Shown here piece after piece: positions 34,298 to 47,150 of a stretch of DNA of 64,000 nt. The DNA is taken from assembly GCA_963969495.1 (NCBI GenBank), contig OZ018329.1, positions 143,386,021-143,450,020 on the forward strand, read 5' to 3'. A model generated the notes under the pieces. The model had not been told where the DNA came from. It saw nothing but the letters and a program-made list of their open reading frames with translations, and did not search any database. Each line of letters starts with the position of its first letter. Positions within the stretch are counted from its first letter, which is position 1. The position numbers and the translations under genes are program-made. Source of the DNA: Ceratothoa steindachneri (Eukaryota > Arthropoda > Malacostraca > Isopoda > Cymothoidae).

Positions 34298-35790
34298 ATG
34301 ACTGTGAAAAGATCAATTTACTCTACTGAAGAAGTTCTCTGGACGGCAAAGTACTTCAAAGGAACTTCAAGATCGCCTCCTCATAGGGTCCCAGCTCAAG
34401 GATCGGGTTGCTTCCAGGGCAAAGTTTACTTAAGATCAGAAGAAGTTGATAGGAGTGCTTCAGTGTGCACAGTAAGGTGGGGATTTTTCGACAAAGGTCC
34501 ATAGTTTGCTACCTCTGAACTAAAGATTTGACTTGGAAACAACAGTATCCTGATTTTCAATCAGCAGGTCGGTGAGTAGCTCATTGTAATGAAACTAGAG
34601 TACCTGTCCTCAAGTGTTGAACAAATTAAAGAAGAAGTGTTTTCAGATAATGATGATCCATATCTTTTTTTCCCCAAATGAACTAAATGATCTACTTCGC
34701 CATCTAAGCTTGTCAAATTCCTCTGCCGAACTGTAGACACCCAAAGAAGGAGAAAAATTCTCTCTGGCAGTTCTAGTATCACCTTCTACCGCAACTGCCA
34801 TCAAAAGTACCTTCATTTTTTTCTCTTAAAAGATCTTGGTGTACTGTACAAATATTGTTAGCTTGTGCCCACGCTTGGAGTGGCACAGTACAAACTCCAA
34901 GAATTGAGATGGCTCATTGAGAGCCGCAGACTATCGCTGAAATCTCTTTTACTACACCAATGCAACCAGTTTGGCTCTGTACCAATAACTCACGCGACTA
35001 GACTAAAGAAGTATGAGGGGGTTAATTACGTGCAGAAGAAATGTTTTATGATCAGCAAAGCTGGTTAATTTATATTGACCTGAAGGTGGTGAATTTTTTT
35101 TCGGGACACAGTACGGTTTCAACAATTACCGTGCATTCTGTTCATGTGGGATATTAGGGACCAAGCTCAGCAATGCAGGAAGAATGAATAGACGGTAATG
35201 GTGCCTTGCAGTGTAAGAAACGTCAAAAAACAACCCCCTATTGGACAAAGATGCGATACTCTTCCTACCGCTGCGAATCAAGCTCGGCATGTTCTAATAG
35301 TTCACCAAACCTCTGGACAATGATGATGGCTGCTTCACTTACTTCTTTCCCGCATTTGCAGGATTGACCATAGACAAGTTGAAAGCTGCCATCTTTGACG
35401 GTCATCAACTCATTCACCTCAACAGAGATCCAAATGTTGAAAACCCAATTAACGAAGTAGATCTGGAAGTTGGGAAGGCTTTTATTCTGGTCTTGAAGAA
35501 CCTTTTGTTCTACAAGAATGCCAGGGAGTACAAAAAACTTGTCACCAATAGGTTGAATGTATTCAGAACCTCGGATACAATATGAGCATCAAAATGCAAT
35601 ATTTATTCGCACATATGCATCGGTTTCCTGAGAATCTGAGATTAATGACTGACGAGCATGTAGAAAGCTTCCATCAGGACAAAGTGAAATGACGAGCAGG
35701 CCTTAGTGACGCTGAAATGAGTTCATAATGGCTGATTACGGTTGGACTCTGAATAAAGATATCCTACCGTTGAACTTTCTATAATTTTGA
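34298..35790 (+). pseudogene. Broken TE-type protein of an uncharacterised arthropod family
   Basis: Scattered plus-strand blocks in changing frames belong, from memory, to an uncharacterised repeat-encoded protein family common in arthropod genomes. They include DLKVV--F at about 35075, FMWDIRDQAQQ at about 35141, and KLKAAIFDGHQL...NEVDLEVGKAFILV...AREYKKLVTN in 35364-35585. The clearest block is MSIKMQYLFAHMHRFPENL from 35582 with TDEHVESFHQD after it, then a stop. The frame 34298-34504 (MTVKRSIYSTEE) and 34865-35068 (LQELRWLIESRRL) may be its N-terminal parts. I do not know its biochemical role; many copies are found as repeats, so a transposon origin is likely. Disrupted by multiple stops. 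Confidence 0.6.
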
Positions 35791-37100
35791 AAAAAACGAA
35801 AGTTCATACCCTCAATTTTTGAAAATAATGACCTAATATATAATTTCCATGCACTTAACCCAATCAATGTCTATTATTCAATGTGCACTAATTAATTTCT
35901 TTACATTTAGTTTTTATTCTAAAATCCTATTTCGGATGAGAAATATTAAATAACTCAACAGGAAATTTCAAAATAATGTAATCGATTTAGTTATAAGGTT
36001 TATAAGATCGACTGAACTTCCAGGAGAAACCAGGGTTAGTTGCAGAGTCGGAGGTGCAAAATTAACTTAAATCAGTCAAAAATGTTAGACTAGTTAAAAA
36101 GATTTTTTGGGTCACCCAGTGTTATTTATAATGTATATTCAATTTGCACAACATGCACAGTCATTAAACATTATTTCACTTAATTTTCTTAACGAGTTAA
36201 AAATTTAATAAAATAAAGAAATGGATTAAAATATAAATGAAAAAGTGGATAAATTTGCTTTCTGTTCGTGTAGATCATAATTTGTTGCAAGGATGTAGGT
36301 ATTTTTAATATATAATGATCATTCTCGTGGAGAATGAAAGCACTTGATATTTTAATCGTTATATTCCGATAGAAATTTATTTCCGCGCTCAATTATTTTG
36401 GATACTTCGACTTTTCCAATAAATTTCTTATTTATTCATAACTATCATTTCAGTCATTTAAATTTGCATAAGATAAGTAGTTTTTACCTGGAGGGTATCA
36501 TTCACTAAATTTGGAAACCTATGATATTCTCTGACAAAAGTTAGGAAAAATGTTGTGATAGAAATACAGTTGTTCTAATCTTAATAGACGGTGCTGAATA
36601 GTCCAAGATTTCGTTATGTAACCCGGTATCATCTATTGCGAGCACGCTAGGCTCATTTAATATTTTGAAGTGTTTCTTAAGGAAATGGTGTGCATTTTCT
36701 TCTTATCACATTCATTTTTATTGCTTCCCATTCCTATTTTCTGTTTTTCAACCAGAGAGGAAATGATCTTTTAATATTTTTTGTTTCCATGCAACTTGCA
36801 CCTTGATTCTATCCCATTTTTTGCAATTGTCTTGTATAGGTAAAAAAAAAGTAAGAACAAGATTTATAGATGATTCAGTTTCATCCTTCCCATGCTTCCA
36901 AAATTCAAAAGACATTTTACCTGAGAGTACCGAGTATGTTTTTTCACACACGTTTCTTCGCCTTTGTGAATACCTCCTCATCTTCCTATTAGCACTGAGA
37001 GCTACGCCCAAAATCAGTACCACTTCCCGCGAGGCTTCATTAGAGAAACAAAACTTTATAATTTTTTCTTTTAATTATAATATTCTTTAAAATATATGCC
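35791..37100. other. No recognisable gene
   Basis: AT-rich with short frames on both strands, none with known motifs. Confidence 0.45.
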
Positions 37101-37124
37101 TTTGTCTGCCACTGAAATTTCTTT

Positions 37125-39465
37125 AGGGGCCATGACACACATCTTTGTGTGACGAATTTTCATTTTTAGTCTACGCTGTTTTACAGATTCTTTATTGTAG
37201 GGTGCTAAATTACTTTAATTTTTCTTCTTTTTAGAATTAAGTTTGCATAACTAGGCTTTCAAACTAGTGCAGGCATTAAAAATTATAAAATCCTAAAATT
37301 ATAACGTAGTTTCTATATAATTTGAGGTTATATAAAATAGCATTTAGTGGCCATGGCAAAAAGACCTCAAACGAGCAACGGAATAGAGAGAACACTGGGG
37401 AGTTTAGATTTCGATACTGATAATGAGATAGAAGAAGACTTTGGTTTATCAGAGGGTTCAAACATAGATCTTGAATATCAGCCATTGTTGAAAGCACCAG
37501 TTTTAAAAGTTTTGTAGAGTTTCAACCAAGAGGAAGAGCCCAAAGTCCAAATGATTTGAATGAATTTTTCAGTACACTAACCCTAGAGGAAGAAGGTGAT
37601 GAAAGTGAAGATTCGGCACTAGTAAGGAATGCATTTTATAATAGAACTCAGATATTTCCATTCCACTGTCAGTCTGGCATCCTTAAAAATTTGAGTCTAA
37701 GGATTATTGTTAATGAAGTTTGGGGGCTTTTTTATAATGAATATTTGGACTTTATTGTACTAGAGACTAATTGATATGCACAGCAAATTTATGCAGGAAA
37801 ATTTATCAAGTCAAGAGGACGGGGAAGAGAGCAAATGGGTTCCGACCTGCAGAAAAGAGATGAGCAAATTTTGGATGGGATTATTCAGAGCTGGTTCCAT
37901 CAGAGACTATTGAGGAAGCAGTATATTATATAGAACTTACCTTATAGAAAAAGCAATGAGCCGCAAAAAGTTCCAGCTATTATTAAGATGTTTGCATTTG
38001 CTGATAATGAAGAGATTTATGAATGTGTTCGGGTTGGAAAACTTAATAACCTTTTGACAATGCTGATAAAGAATTCCAGGAATTATATTTAGCAGTGATA
38101 AGTGATAGAGATGAGACTCTGATTCCATGGCGAGGAAGATTAGTGTTCAAACAATACATTACTAACAAATCACATAAGTATTGGATTGAACTTTTTAAAT
38201 TGTATTCTATCAAAGGGTATACTTATAATTTTTCTGTGCACGCGAGAAAGTGTAATGATGGCACGAGGCAAGTAGGGCTAGGTAAAATTTTGTGCATAAA
38301 TCCAATGGACATTTTACTGTATGAAGGTAGAACGCTGATCGTAGACAATTTTTTACACGAGCTACGAATTAGTTAGAGTTTGTCTACAACAGAGGACAAA
38401 TGTTGGAACTATTTGAGTCAAAAAGAAGAACATGCCGCCTGAGGTGATGAATTCAAAACTGAAGAAAGATGAAATGGTTGCAAGAGAAGTTAAAAATGGT
38501 ATAGTAATTTTAAAATGAAGAGATGCAAGAGATGTCAGGTTACTATCTACGAAACACAGGTCTGTATTAGTGGATATTGTAGAAAGAGAGAAAATGGAAA
38601 CTGAAGAACCATGCCCATTTAATACATAAGACAAACAAAGAAAACGGAGTAAAACTCTGCAGAAGCCCTTAGGTCTCATAGCGTACAATAAGGGTAAGAT
38701 CAGAATTGACATATCTTATCAGATGGCATCTTATGAAACAGCTCTTAGAAAGGATATAAAATGGTACCGAAAGCTTGCAATTGCACTGCTACTAAGAGTC
38801 TCTGTTGTAAATGCTTGGATTGTATACAGAAAAGTAACAGCCAAAAGAATGCAACTAAAAGAACTCAAGGAGAAAATAGCTGTGGCATTCCTGCACACTC
38901 AAACGACATCACCACATCCACTGCAAAAGAGACCAGAACCATCACATTTTATTTTTGAGATAAAGATGAGCAAGGAAAAAATGAGAAGGAGATGCAAAAG
39001 ATGCTAAGAAAATATCAAAAGAGAGAGAAGCAGAGAAGAAGCAAGAAAACATGAAAAATATTTGCACACATACTGCAGCTCCTGCCCTAGAGTGAATTTC
39101 TTCTGTCTGAAATGCTTCAAATACTTTTAGATATAAATATTTCTTCTACCAGTAATATTTTTTTCACCCAAAAAATCCGTAAAAAATGAAAAGAAAGTGT
39201 TCCACCATCCACCTGCCTAACGTGCCGGAACCTGGATACAGCAACTACAAACGAAACATTAAAATTCGGAATTTATTCCACATAAAGAGAAAAAAATAAA
39301 AGTTATTGTAACAGAGCATTGGATTAAGTATAATTTGACCCCAAACTACCAAGTATTATATATCAAAATATTACCCACAGCCTAGAGATTTCAAATAATA
39401 TAGTAATTTGCCTAAATTCTCACATATATGTGTGTGCCGGCCACAGAAGTAGAGAAACAAGTGTC
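37125..39465 (+). mobile_element. Second piggyBac element, older
   Basis: The interval encloses a piggyBac-type transposase on the plus strand. Inverted matches flank it: ggggccatgacacacatctttgtgtg at 37127-37152 on the left, and on the right the reverse complement of cacatatatgtgtgtgccggcc at 39421-39442. TTAA-type flanks are not certain (a TTTAAAA lies at about 37085), so the exact ends are open. It is unrelated in sequence detail to the piggyBac at 8.5 kb. Confidence 0.65.
37353..39130 (+). pseudogene. piggyBac transposase remnant (copy 2)
   Basis: The frame from ATG 37353 encodes an acidic N-terminus (MAKRPQTSNG...DTDNEIEEDFG). The frame 37556-37774 ends with LFYNEYLDFIVLETN, the start of the piggyBac catalytic region. 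FADNEEIYE at about 38000, RDETLIPWRGRLVFKQYI with the first acidic site at about 38106, KSHKYWIELFKLYSIKGYTYNF, LYEGRTLIVDNF with the second aspartate at about 38347, and ISYQMASYETALRK at about 38714 follow. In this last block the third aspartate of the usual D--DQM is replaced. The C-terminal cysteine-rich domain reads CSSCPRVNFFCLKCFKYF at about 39074-39130. Numerous stops and shifts. Catalytic loss at the third site marks it dead. Confidence 0.85.
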
Positions 39466-39818
39466 ACACCAATGCGTGTGCCAGAGGCGAAATAAAAAAA
39501 ATTACTAATACACATATATGTCTGCCAAAACTCTCAAATTGGTAAAGTCTACGATTCTATTTAGAACCTTCCCATTTCTATTAATGGTAATTTTAATACC
39601 TAATATAAATTCCTTAAGATAGCCCGATTTTTCCTGCCTTGATAGGTAATTCATATATTTCGAATTACCAAAAGTTAATTATCAACAGTCATTTGAGCAT
39701 TATATTTTAGCCCATGTTCTGTCAGGACAGGTGTCTAAAGTCAATATCTGGGAACTTCACTCCTTCGGTTAAAAATGTAGGCGATATGGCAAAGAGAATA
39801 TTTCTTCATATATACGAG

Positions 39819-39905
<87 letters not shown>
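39819..39905. repeat. (TA)n microsatellite left of the palindrome
   Basis: More than 80 bases of almost pure TA dinucleotides, interrupted near the start, lie 33 bases before the left arm of the long palindrome. Confidence 0.95.
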
Positions 39906-39907
<2 letters not shown>

Positions 39908-39938
39908 AAAAATATCCAAGACAAATTGGTGCGGTTAA

Positions 39939-40368
39939 GGTAATGGCATAAATAGACAACTGCTCTGCTTCAGGTCCAGCAGGTGATCCTATCCTCCTTG
40001 AACTGGAAGACAACACATAGGGATGTCCCATCCATCAGCCCAAAAAAGCTGATTTCAAAGACACGCCTATATGTCGTCTCGCTTACCGTCACAGAAAACT
40101 GTTATTATTAATATATTAACAGCGTTGAGTGAGCCAAAACGCTCGATATTTTTCCATCTTTCGAGCGTTTTGGCTCACTCAACGCTGTTAATATATTAAT
40201 AATAACAGTTTTCTGTGACGGTAAGCGAGACGACATATAGGCGTGTCTTTGAAATCAGCTTTTTTGGGCTGATGGATGGGACATCCCTATGTGTTGTCTT
40301 CCAGTTCAAGGAGGATAGGATCACCTGCTGGACCTGGAGCAGAGCAGTTGTCTATTTATGCCATTACC
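39939..40368. repeat. Long near-perfect palindrome, 208-bp arms, 14-bp loop
   Basis: The left arm 39939-40146 and right arm 40161-40368 are reverse complements in constant register: gctcga at 40141-40146 pairs with tcgagc at 40161-40166, and ggtaatggcata at 39939 pairs with tatgccattacc ending at 40368. The only mismatch I noticed is near 39982 (gcttcagg against gctccagg). The loop is tattttt ccatctt. A (TA)n tract begins directly after the right arm. No protein or RNA family was recognised in the arms. A transcript would form a very stable double-stranded hairpin. A foldback element, recent inverted duplication or assembly artefact are the alternatives. Confidence 0.95.
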
Positions 40369-40386
40369 ATATATATATATATATAT
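40369..40386. repeat. Short (TA)n tract at the palindrome's right edge
   Basis: Nine TA units follow ccattacc without any spacer and end at gg. Confidence 0.9.
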
Positions 40387-43300
40387 GGAGACCTAAATTT
40401 TTTTTTTCTTTTTTTAGATAAAATCTAGTTAATGGTAGAGAATATGTGGCAAACTGGAGTATTGGAACATGTTGATGGAAACCTATAAAAAGCCTTTTTC
40501 CTAAAAAGACTGAAAAGGAATGAAACTACGAAGGATATAAAAATAGCATAATTTTTACTTTTTCACAGGAAAAAAGACATTTTCGAAAGTAAAAGGAAAG
40601 TATGGAAGAAAGAAATCTAACTAATGGGAAAACAAATTTTAAAGGAGAACAATTTTTGTTAAAATGACTACAAATAGGAAAGATTTCATTCAAGCCTAAT
40701 TTGCGAATTATAATTATACCACTTTAATACAGTGAAGGACTTTACGGTGATGTAAATGAATCTTATTTATATACAACAAGTGATAGAATAAAATGATTTA
40801 AAGTTTAGTTATTGAAAAAACCGTTTCAAAAGCTCTTGGTATGCGAAATAAAAATCCATATTTTCTTCTTTCAAAAATCTGTCCAAAAATTCAATTCCAA
40901 CTGCTAGGTATAAAATTGTGGGAATGAAATAAACAGTTCTTAATAAGACAGAGATCACTTTAGCAAGGAAATAAAACAAACAAACTTGAATTGCACAAAA
41001 CTGCACATGATTATAAAAGAAAAATAACAGTCAATATATTTATCGCCTCCAACTCAAATAATAAGCACCAAAATACCGAGGCAAATATTCTTAATGAAAA
41101 TAATTCACGGTAGGGTTTTATTCTTCTCGAACCAAACTTACAGCAAGCGTTAAAATTTAGCCGTGTTATTTTTCCTATCAGTCTGAAAAAAATCCAGAGT
41201 AAGGGAAAAATGTTAATAAAAAACGGAAGGGGAGAAGATGAAGAAAGATAAAAATAGGAAGGGGAGAATGATAGGTTTCTATATGAATGAATACTTTTAT
41301 GGCAGAATTCGAATACGAAAATTGAAATTTTTCTTGGTTTCCTTTTCTCTTTTTTTAAGTATTATTGACTCGTTTTATTGAAGGAATCCCTTCATATCAC
41401 AAAAGAAAAATTGGAAAGAAAATTTAGTTTTTTTTTTCTACTATGTTCTGTGACTTCGAATTCTGCGGAAAATATATTTACTCAAAATACAATAGAGAGT
41501 ATTTTAGCATTTTTTTACTGCCACATTTAATTCCTGTGTTATTCTAATACGTAAATATTTTTGTTGTTCTCGTGTACATGTATGCCAAGCCTTATTTATA
41601 CAGTTAATTCCACTAGTTACTCATTGATGGTTTTTTTCAGGGCTTAAATGAAATTCAAGACACTTCTCAACTTCAGGAGACAAACATATTCTTAATTGTA
41701 GTTAATAGCTCTAGGAAAGGAAAAATGGTATCACAGCCTGGCAATAATCTCTTTGGAATTGATTACGTCAACCATTTAAGAGCTTAAGAATGAAAGTGGT
41801 ATGTTTAAGGAGGAAGAAAATAAGATAGCTCTCATGACTACATCCTTATTTATCAAACATTATGTGAATTTCCCGTTTTTTAAACACAACATCCCTTGCC
41901 ATCTCCTACTAAAAAAACTCTTGCCTATTCTTTAGATAAAAACCTATACTTCGATATTAAAAACGCTTCTTGAATGAACCTTTTTTAAGGCTGAGGATGG
42001 TGTTTCATTTGATGAGCGTCGTGGTTCTAGTATTGAGAGGCCGTTGACCACAGAGGTTTGAGGCCAACTCCTCTTCCACTTAAATACATATAAGGGTTCA
42101 AAGATTTATCCGTTTCTAAAAATACTATTTTCTTTCTTAAGCTTTTAAATGATTCAAATAATCCATTCCAAAGGGTTTCCTTACCAGGTTGTGGTACCAG
42201 TTATCCTTTCCTTGTGCTCTTAACTACATCCATTATATATCATGCGTTATGTATTTTACTGTTTTTATTCTTAGGTAAGTTATAATGATATTTAACGTTT
42301 CTCTCTCTCTGATCATAAAATCCTGCTTTATATTATACACGAAGAAATGAAAAGGGAAATTAATATGCATTACAATCGCATATATATTTTAACCATCCAT
42401 CTTCATTATATTTGTTGTTTTACATACTAAATGTCTAAAAAATCCCTAAATTGCTAAACGATGTTTGCTACATGATGAACATTGTATAAGTTTAAAAAAA
42501 ATTCTTTGGCAAATAAGCTTTCAAATTATGTCTAAATTATATAGTTGCTTTAGAATTAAATAACAACTTTATTATATATTAAACTTAATATTGTTATTGG
42601 TTTGTTTTAGTTTGAGTACAGCTTAGAAAAAGTTTTATTTAATAAATAAATCCCGTAAATCCTTATCATTATTAGGATAGGTTGAGTTTAATTTGCCTTT
42701 GGTAAATTCAAAGTCCTCTGTTTTCTTAATTATAGCAATTACCTCTCTATTTATTATATTTAAAGATTATCCCTTATTTATATCTTCAATCAGTAATTTT
42801 AATTTGAATAAGATTAGTAGTTGGTCAAATAAATACATTCGTTATAAAGTTTAATCTCATCAGCAAAGAAGAACATGTCAATTTATATATTTACTAATAT
42901 CATTAATACCTATTTTATATATTAAACAACAAAGAGACTAAAACACAACCTATCACAACTAGCGATCTATGAAATATTTCAATGAGGTCGGAATTAAAAG
43001 CTGTGGAGCTTTAGAAGCATCCAGATCATTTTAGTGATGACGCTGTAATCAGATGTAGTGTTTCTTCTCGGCCACGATCACAACATTTGATCAACATATT
43101 TACTTCATTCTTGGGTAATTGGGACAAATCTAAGATTTTAAAACGCTAATAAGATTATTATTGGGAATTATAAATGTGAAACCATGCAGAAATAAACTCT
43201 AATTCTTGTGAACTTGTTCTATGTTTGGATGAGCTTAATTAGAGTGTTGGTTGAGAGACAAGGAAAAATGAGCAATGGATACATTAAATTCAACATGGAT

Positions 43301-45565
43301 GAGGCCTTTAGATTTATGCATTAATTAGAGAAAAATAAGGAATAGGTTTCAGTAGATGGGTAAAATAATTTATGAAATAATCTTTGCGGTAACTAAAGTA
43401 TAAATTAGTTTAAAGAAGATTTTCGATACCAAAATCAAAGAATTCAACCAAATATAAATTTATTTTAGAAACATTGAAACGTATATTCTGTAGCAAAGTT
43501 CACACGTTTTAAATAATTAAAATTATTATTTGAAGGTGTAAACTCTCCTATTTTGATTTCAATAACTGATAATCAAGTAATGATGGCCATCATTATAGAT
43601 TTTCGAAGCGACACCTGCCCGAGAGGAGCTGTCGCTAGCGTTCACAGAGTTGAGGTAGCGGAATAATATTCGAAACCAAATGTCAGAGATGGGAACATTG
43701 CTAATTGCATTTAGGAGGGGAAAGGTATTGAATAATGCAAACACAAAACTATTTTATTTTAATTTTAATATATCTGGCAGAAGGTGAGAAAAAGAATTTA
43801 GTTAAAAGCGTTAATATGAAAATATATGCTGAAATCAGTCAGAGATTTAAACGTTAATATACTTTTTCTTATTGATTAAAGATCGTTTAGTGAATGACGG
43901 TCGTAGTTTACTCATTTTTTAAATGAATGGTCCTAATTTTTCCGATTTGACGAATAAATGATTCAAAATAGAAAAATTGAGAGCAAACTTCAGAATTTAA
44001 AACATTATTTACAATCCAGGTTAGGTTACATTACATTAGGTTTTTTTCGATTTAATGAGCAAATCAGCTCTATATTTTGCCAAAAAATACAAATATTGAC
44101 CTTAATTAAATAAGGAAAAATCCAACAAAACTTACTAATATTCTTTTCAGGCTTATCATATCTGAAGATTTGGTACGTGACACCCAACCCAGCCATTTTA
44201 ATCTGGCTATTTGTAAATTGATCCATCTAAAAAAAATAGGGGCTTCCGTTTTAGGAAGGTCGTAGTATACTAGTCTGTTTATGAATTTTGATTCATATTC
44301 TTCAAAAGCTCCTAAATATACAGAAAAACTCAAAGCTTGAAAAATTTTATTAAAAAAAAAAGGGAACTTTGGGGGAAGAAAAATAGGGAGCAGCAAAGCG
44401 TGATACGACCTTGTGCGACAAGGCCAAAAGGGCACAAATAAACCCAACATTGACCTGGGTCGTACTGAAGCCACGTCCTCTTACGTGGTGAACTAAATTG
44501 AAAGAGATATTTTTTGTATTGTGTGAATAAATGCCGCAGAAGATATAAATCAACATGACCTTAGATAAATACTTCAATTAGGGTGTTATTCTTTACTCGG
44601 ATATTGAGCCATTACCAAGAACTAACAGATGAAAACTTTAATGTGGAGTTAAAAGGTAAAGGAAAAAAAAATTTCTCCTTAACCACACAATTAACATTTA
44701 GATGGGTAAATAGCAAAGGATGGGTAAATAGCAAAGGATTTATCAATGAAATATTTCTAAGTAAAATGTTACTTATTTGTTAAAAGCGTATACACACAAG
44801 CAATCTTCTTCTTTTTTTTAAAAAAAACCCAAAGCATGAACGCTGCAAACGTGGGTAAGCTATTTGAGCGTTATATAAAATTTTATATTTTTAAACCAGT
44901 TTGATGATCTGTCCAAGAGCGACATACTTTATGATGAATAAAAATGTACTCGATCACCAGGCTAAGTTTAGAGAAGTGAAAGCTTCGCCAGCTGTTTATT
45001 TTTACTAGGAAGGAATAACTAGTTTTGAAAAGTTTCGGAAAATTGGTTGTTGGTTTGTGTGTTTCACATAAATAAAATGGTAAAAGTTCAAGTTCGAGAT
45101 GTTCTCTTATTTATATACTAAGACGCGTGCCCGAGTACATGTACCTCTCCCCACATCAGACCTCAGGCCTGCCTTCCTACCGCTTCAGTCATGTATACAT
45201 ATAATTGAGGGCAAAAAAATAGAAATAAAACTATAGACACTAATAGATTAGAAAGTTTCCAATGGATTTTGAAAATAAATTTATTGTTATCTAGTATTTT
45301 AGCATGAAATATTTGAATATAATTAAATATATGAAGAAAAAGCTATTAGGTTCATGGAAGAAAGTGGTATCAATGAAAATTACTTTTTCTTATTATAATT
45401 TAGGTATGATTTTTCTTATTTTGTAAGGTTTAGTACACAGAACTCAATTTTGTGTTACCTCTCGTTCAATAAGAATAATTGACATAGTACGAATCAATCT
45501 TACGAGTGCTGGAACCTGACCATTCATTATCTCGCTGACAATTTTCTTTTGTCAAAATGCACTAT
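40387..45565. other. No recognisable gene; AT-rich
   Basis: No protein family, RNA gene or element end was recognised. The only structure noted is an 18-bp direct repeat (gatgggtaaatagcaaag twice) near 44701-44736. Confidence 0.5.
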
Positions 45566-45569
45566 ATAT

Positions 45570-45571
45570 AA

Positions 45572-45638
<67 letters not shown>
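45570..45638. repeat. (TA)n microsatellite
   Basis: About 70 bases of TA with one or two interruptions, ending in tatacgac. Confidence 0.95.
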
Positions 45639-45639
<1 letters not shown>

Positions 45640-45795
45640 GACTAGGTAACATCCGTTTCTCTAAAAAGAGATATTTCAAGAATCCTTTTGTATAAGCTAA
45701 CGTATATTTGAACAGAAAACTAAGAATGCGAAATTCAGCGACGAACTTCACCCTTGTATTTTTTTCTTAATATTGTTACCATTACTTAATCGCAT

Positions 45796-45796
45796 A

Positions 45797-45840
<44 letters not shown>
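45796..45840. repeat. (TA)n microsatellite left of the Tc1-like element
   Basis: About 45 bases of TA, 70 bases before the left terminus of the Tc1-like element. Confidence 0.95.
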
Positions 45841-45848
<8 letters not shown>

Positions 45849-45910
45849 ATATTGAAACCACTGTATTGGAGCATAGAATTTATTTACGAAACTAGTTTCG
45901 GTAGGAATTA

Positions 45911-47148
45911 GAGGACATAATGAAAGGGTCAGTGAGAACAATGGTATTTAAATATTTATTATAGAAGTTTAACAAAATATTGAGTATTTATATATATGTA
46001 ATATCTATCTTTCCTGAAAATTTCAAATAAATGGATTAAATATTTCGTTAGTTATGGGGAAACAAACAAAACTATCTGCCAAATTGCAGCGGCGAAGAGT
46101 TAACGAGCACTTAGTAATACGATATAAAATGGAACCAGAACAAAAAGCACTCATTTTTATTAATATTTTAGACGTATATCTCTTGTGTAGCAATGACCTT
46201 CCGATATCTTTTACCATAAGACTGAAGTAATATCTTGCAAAATGTTGGAGTATTATTGTTCCATTCTTTTTTTTATAATTCCCAGAGTTAATCTTGTATC
46301 TTTGGATTTCCCTTTCGCACTCCATATCTAATAATCGTCCAAAAATTTTCAATAGGGTTAAGATCTGGTCTTTTAGGTGGTGTGTTAATGAGATTAACCC
46401 CTTTAACACTCTAACAAACTTTGACACTCTTCGCAGAGCAGCAGGGAGCGTTGGCCTGCACGAAGATTGGAGGTTGAACTGACGAGGATGGAGATGTAGA
46501 AGGGCATTGCCAGTCCCTTGTAGGTGAATAACAAGACCTGCCCCAGCACCATGGATCACTCAAAAGCACTCTAAACCTATCCCTTAGTGACATTCTAACC
46601 ATAATATGATCCTGTCTTGAGGAAGATTTACAAAGGCTACCGGTTGTGGATTTAGCATCTGTCGATTCTGATTACTTATAACGAGCTACGAGTATATTTC
46701 GTTGCCCAACACCTCTAGACTATCCTACACTAGTTGATATCACAGAATTTGACTTGCCCTCTTTGCAAAGGCACACAATCCTTTGATTTTAATCACAGGA
46801 CGCCAGGCGTCTCTCAAAATTAACCATGTTGACATTTGAATGTTCTAATGAGGTATGATCATAAGAAGTAACTGTTACCCAATCAACATTCTCCTAAACA
46901 CAAATACCTCGGTTGGTAGTTCATTTTATCTAAGTGACTCTTAAATTTTGCCCGCTGCAATTTTTAATATTGTTTGTTTATTTCCTCATAACTTACGAAA
47001 TATTCATTACATTCAATTGAAATTTTAACATAAGATAGATATTAGAGATATCTAAATATTTCTATAATATATAGCCTAAAAGTTTTGTAAAATTCTATCA
47101 AAAATATTTAAATACACTTGTTCTTAGTGACCCTTATATTATGTCCAC
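45911..47148 (-). mobile_element. Tc1-like element with about 200-bp terminal inverted repeats
   Basis: TA dinucleotides flank the element at 45909-45910 and 47149-47150. The termini read G(A/T)GGACATAAT. Inverted similarity runs from 45911 to about 46114 and from 47148 back to about 46930. Aligned blocks include AAGGGTCA(G/C)T(G/A)AGAACAA, TATTTAAATATTT, CTAATATCTATCTT-like sequence, ATATTTCGT(T/A)AGTTATG, and ATTGCAGCGG ending in CACTTAG. The total length is 1238 bp. The right TA duplication merges directly into a (TA)n tract. Confidence 0.9.
46170..46830 (-). pseudogene. Tc1-like transposase, internally deleted
   Basis: On the minus strand the N-terminal helix-turn-helix reads IVCLCKEGKSNSVISTSVG at about 46785-46728 with shifts, then SSRQDHIMVRMSLRDRF at about 46625-46575. 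The middle of the protein, including the first catalytic aspartate region, is deleted. The next blocks are PPIFVQANAPCCSAKSVKV, where the second catalytic aspartate of the usual QDNAPCH is alanine, and then PDLNPIENFWTII with the final glutamate, GVRKGNPKIQD and a C-terminal tail to about 46170. A DDE-type enzyme without its first two acids is inactive. Confidence 0.85.

Positions 47149-47150
<2 letters not shown>

Noticed and set aside
39741..40031. Frame with a long isoleucine-tyrosine run
   Set aside because: It is produced by the (TA)n tract, as are similar frames at 13184-13402, 20893-21096 and 45527-45751.
46023..46559. 178-residue minus-strand frame as a novel protein
   Set aside because: It is an out-of-frame shadow of the Tc1-like transposase; the true blocks (PDLNPIENFW and ANAPCC) lie in the neighbouring frames.
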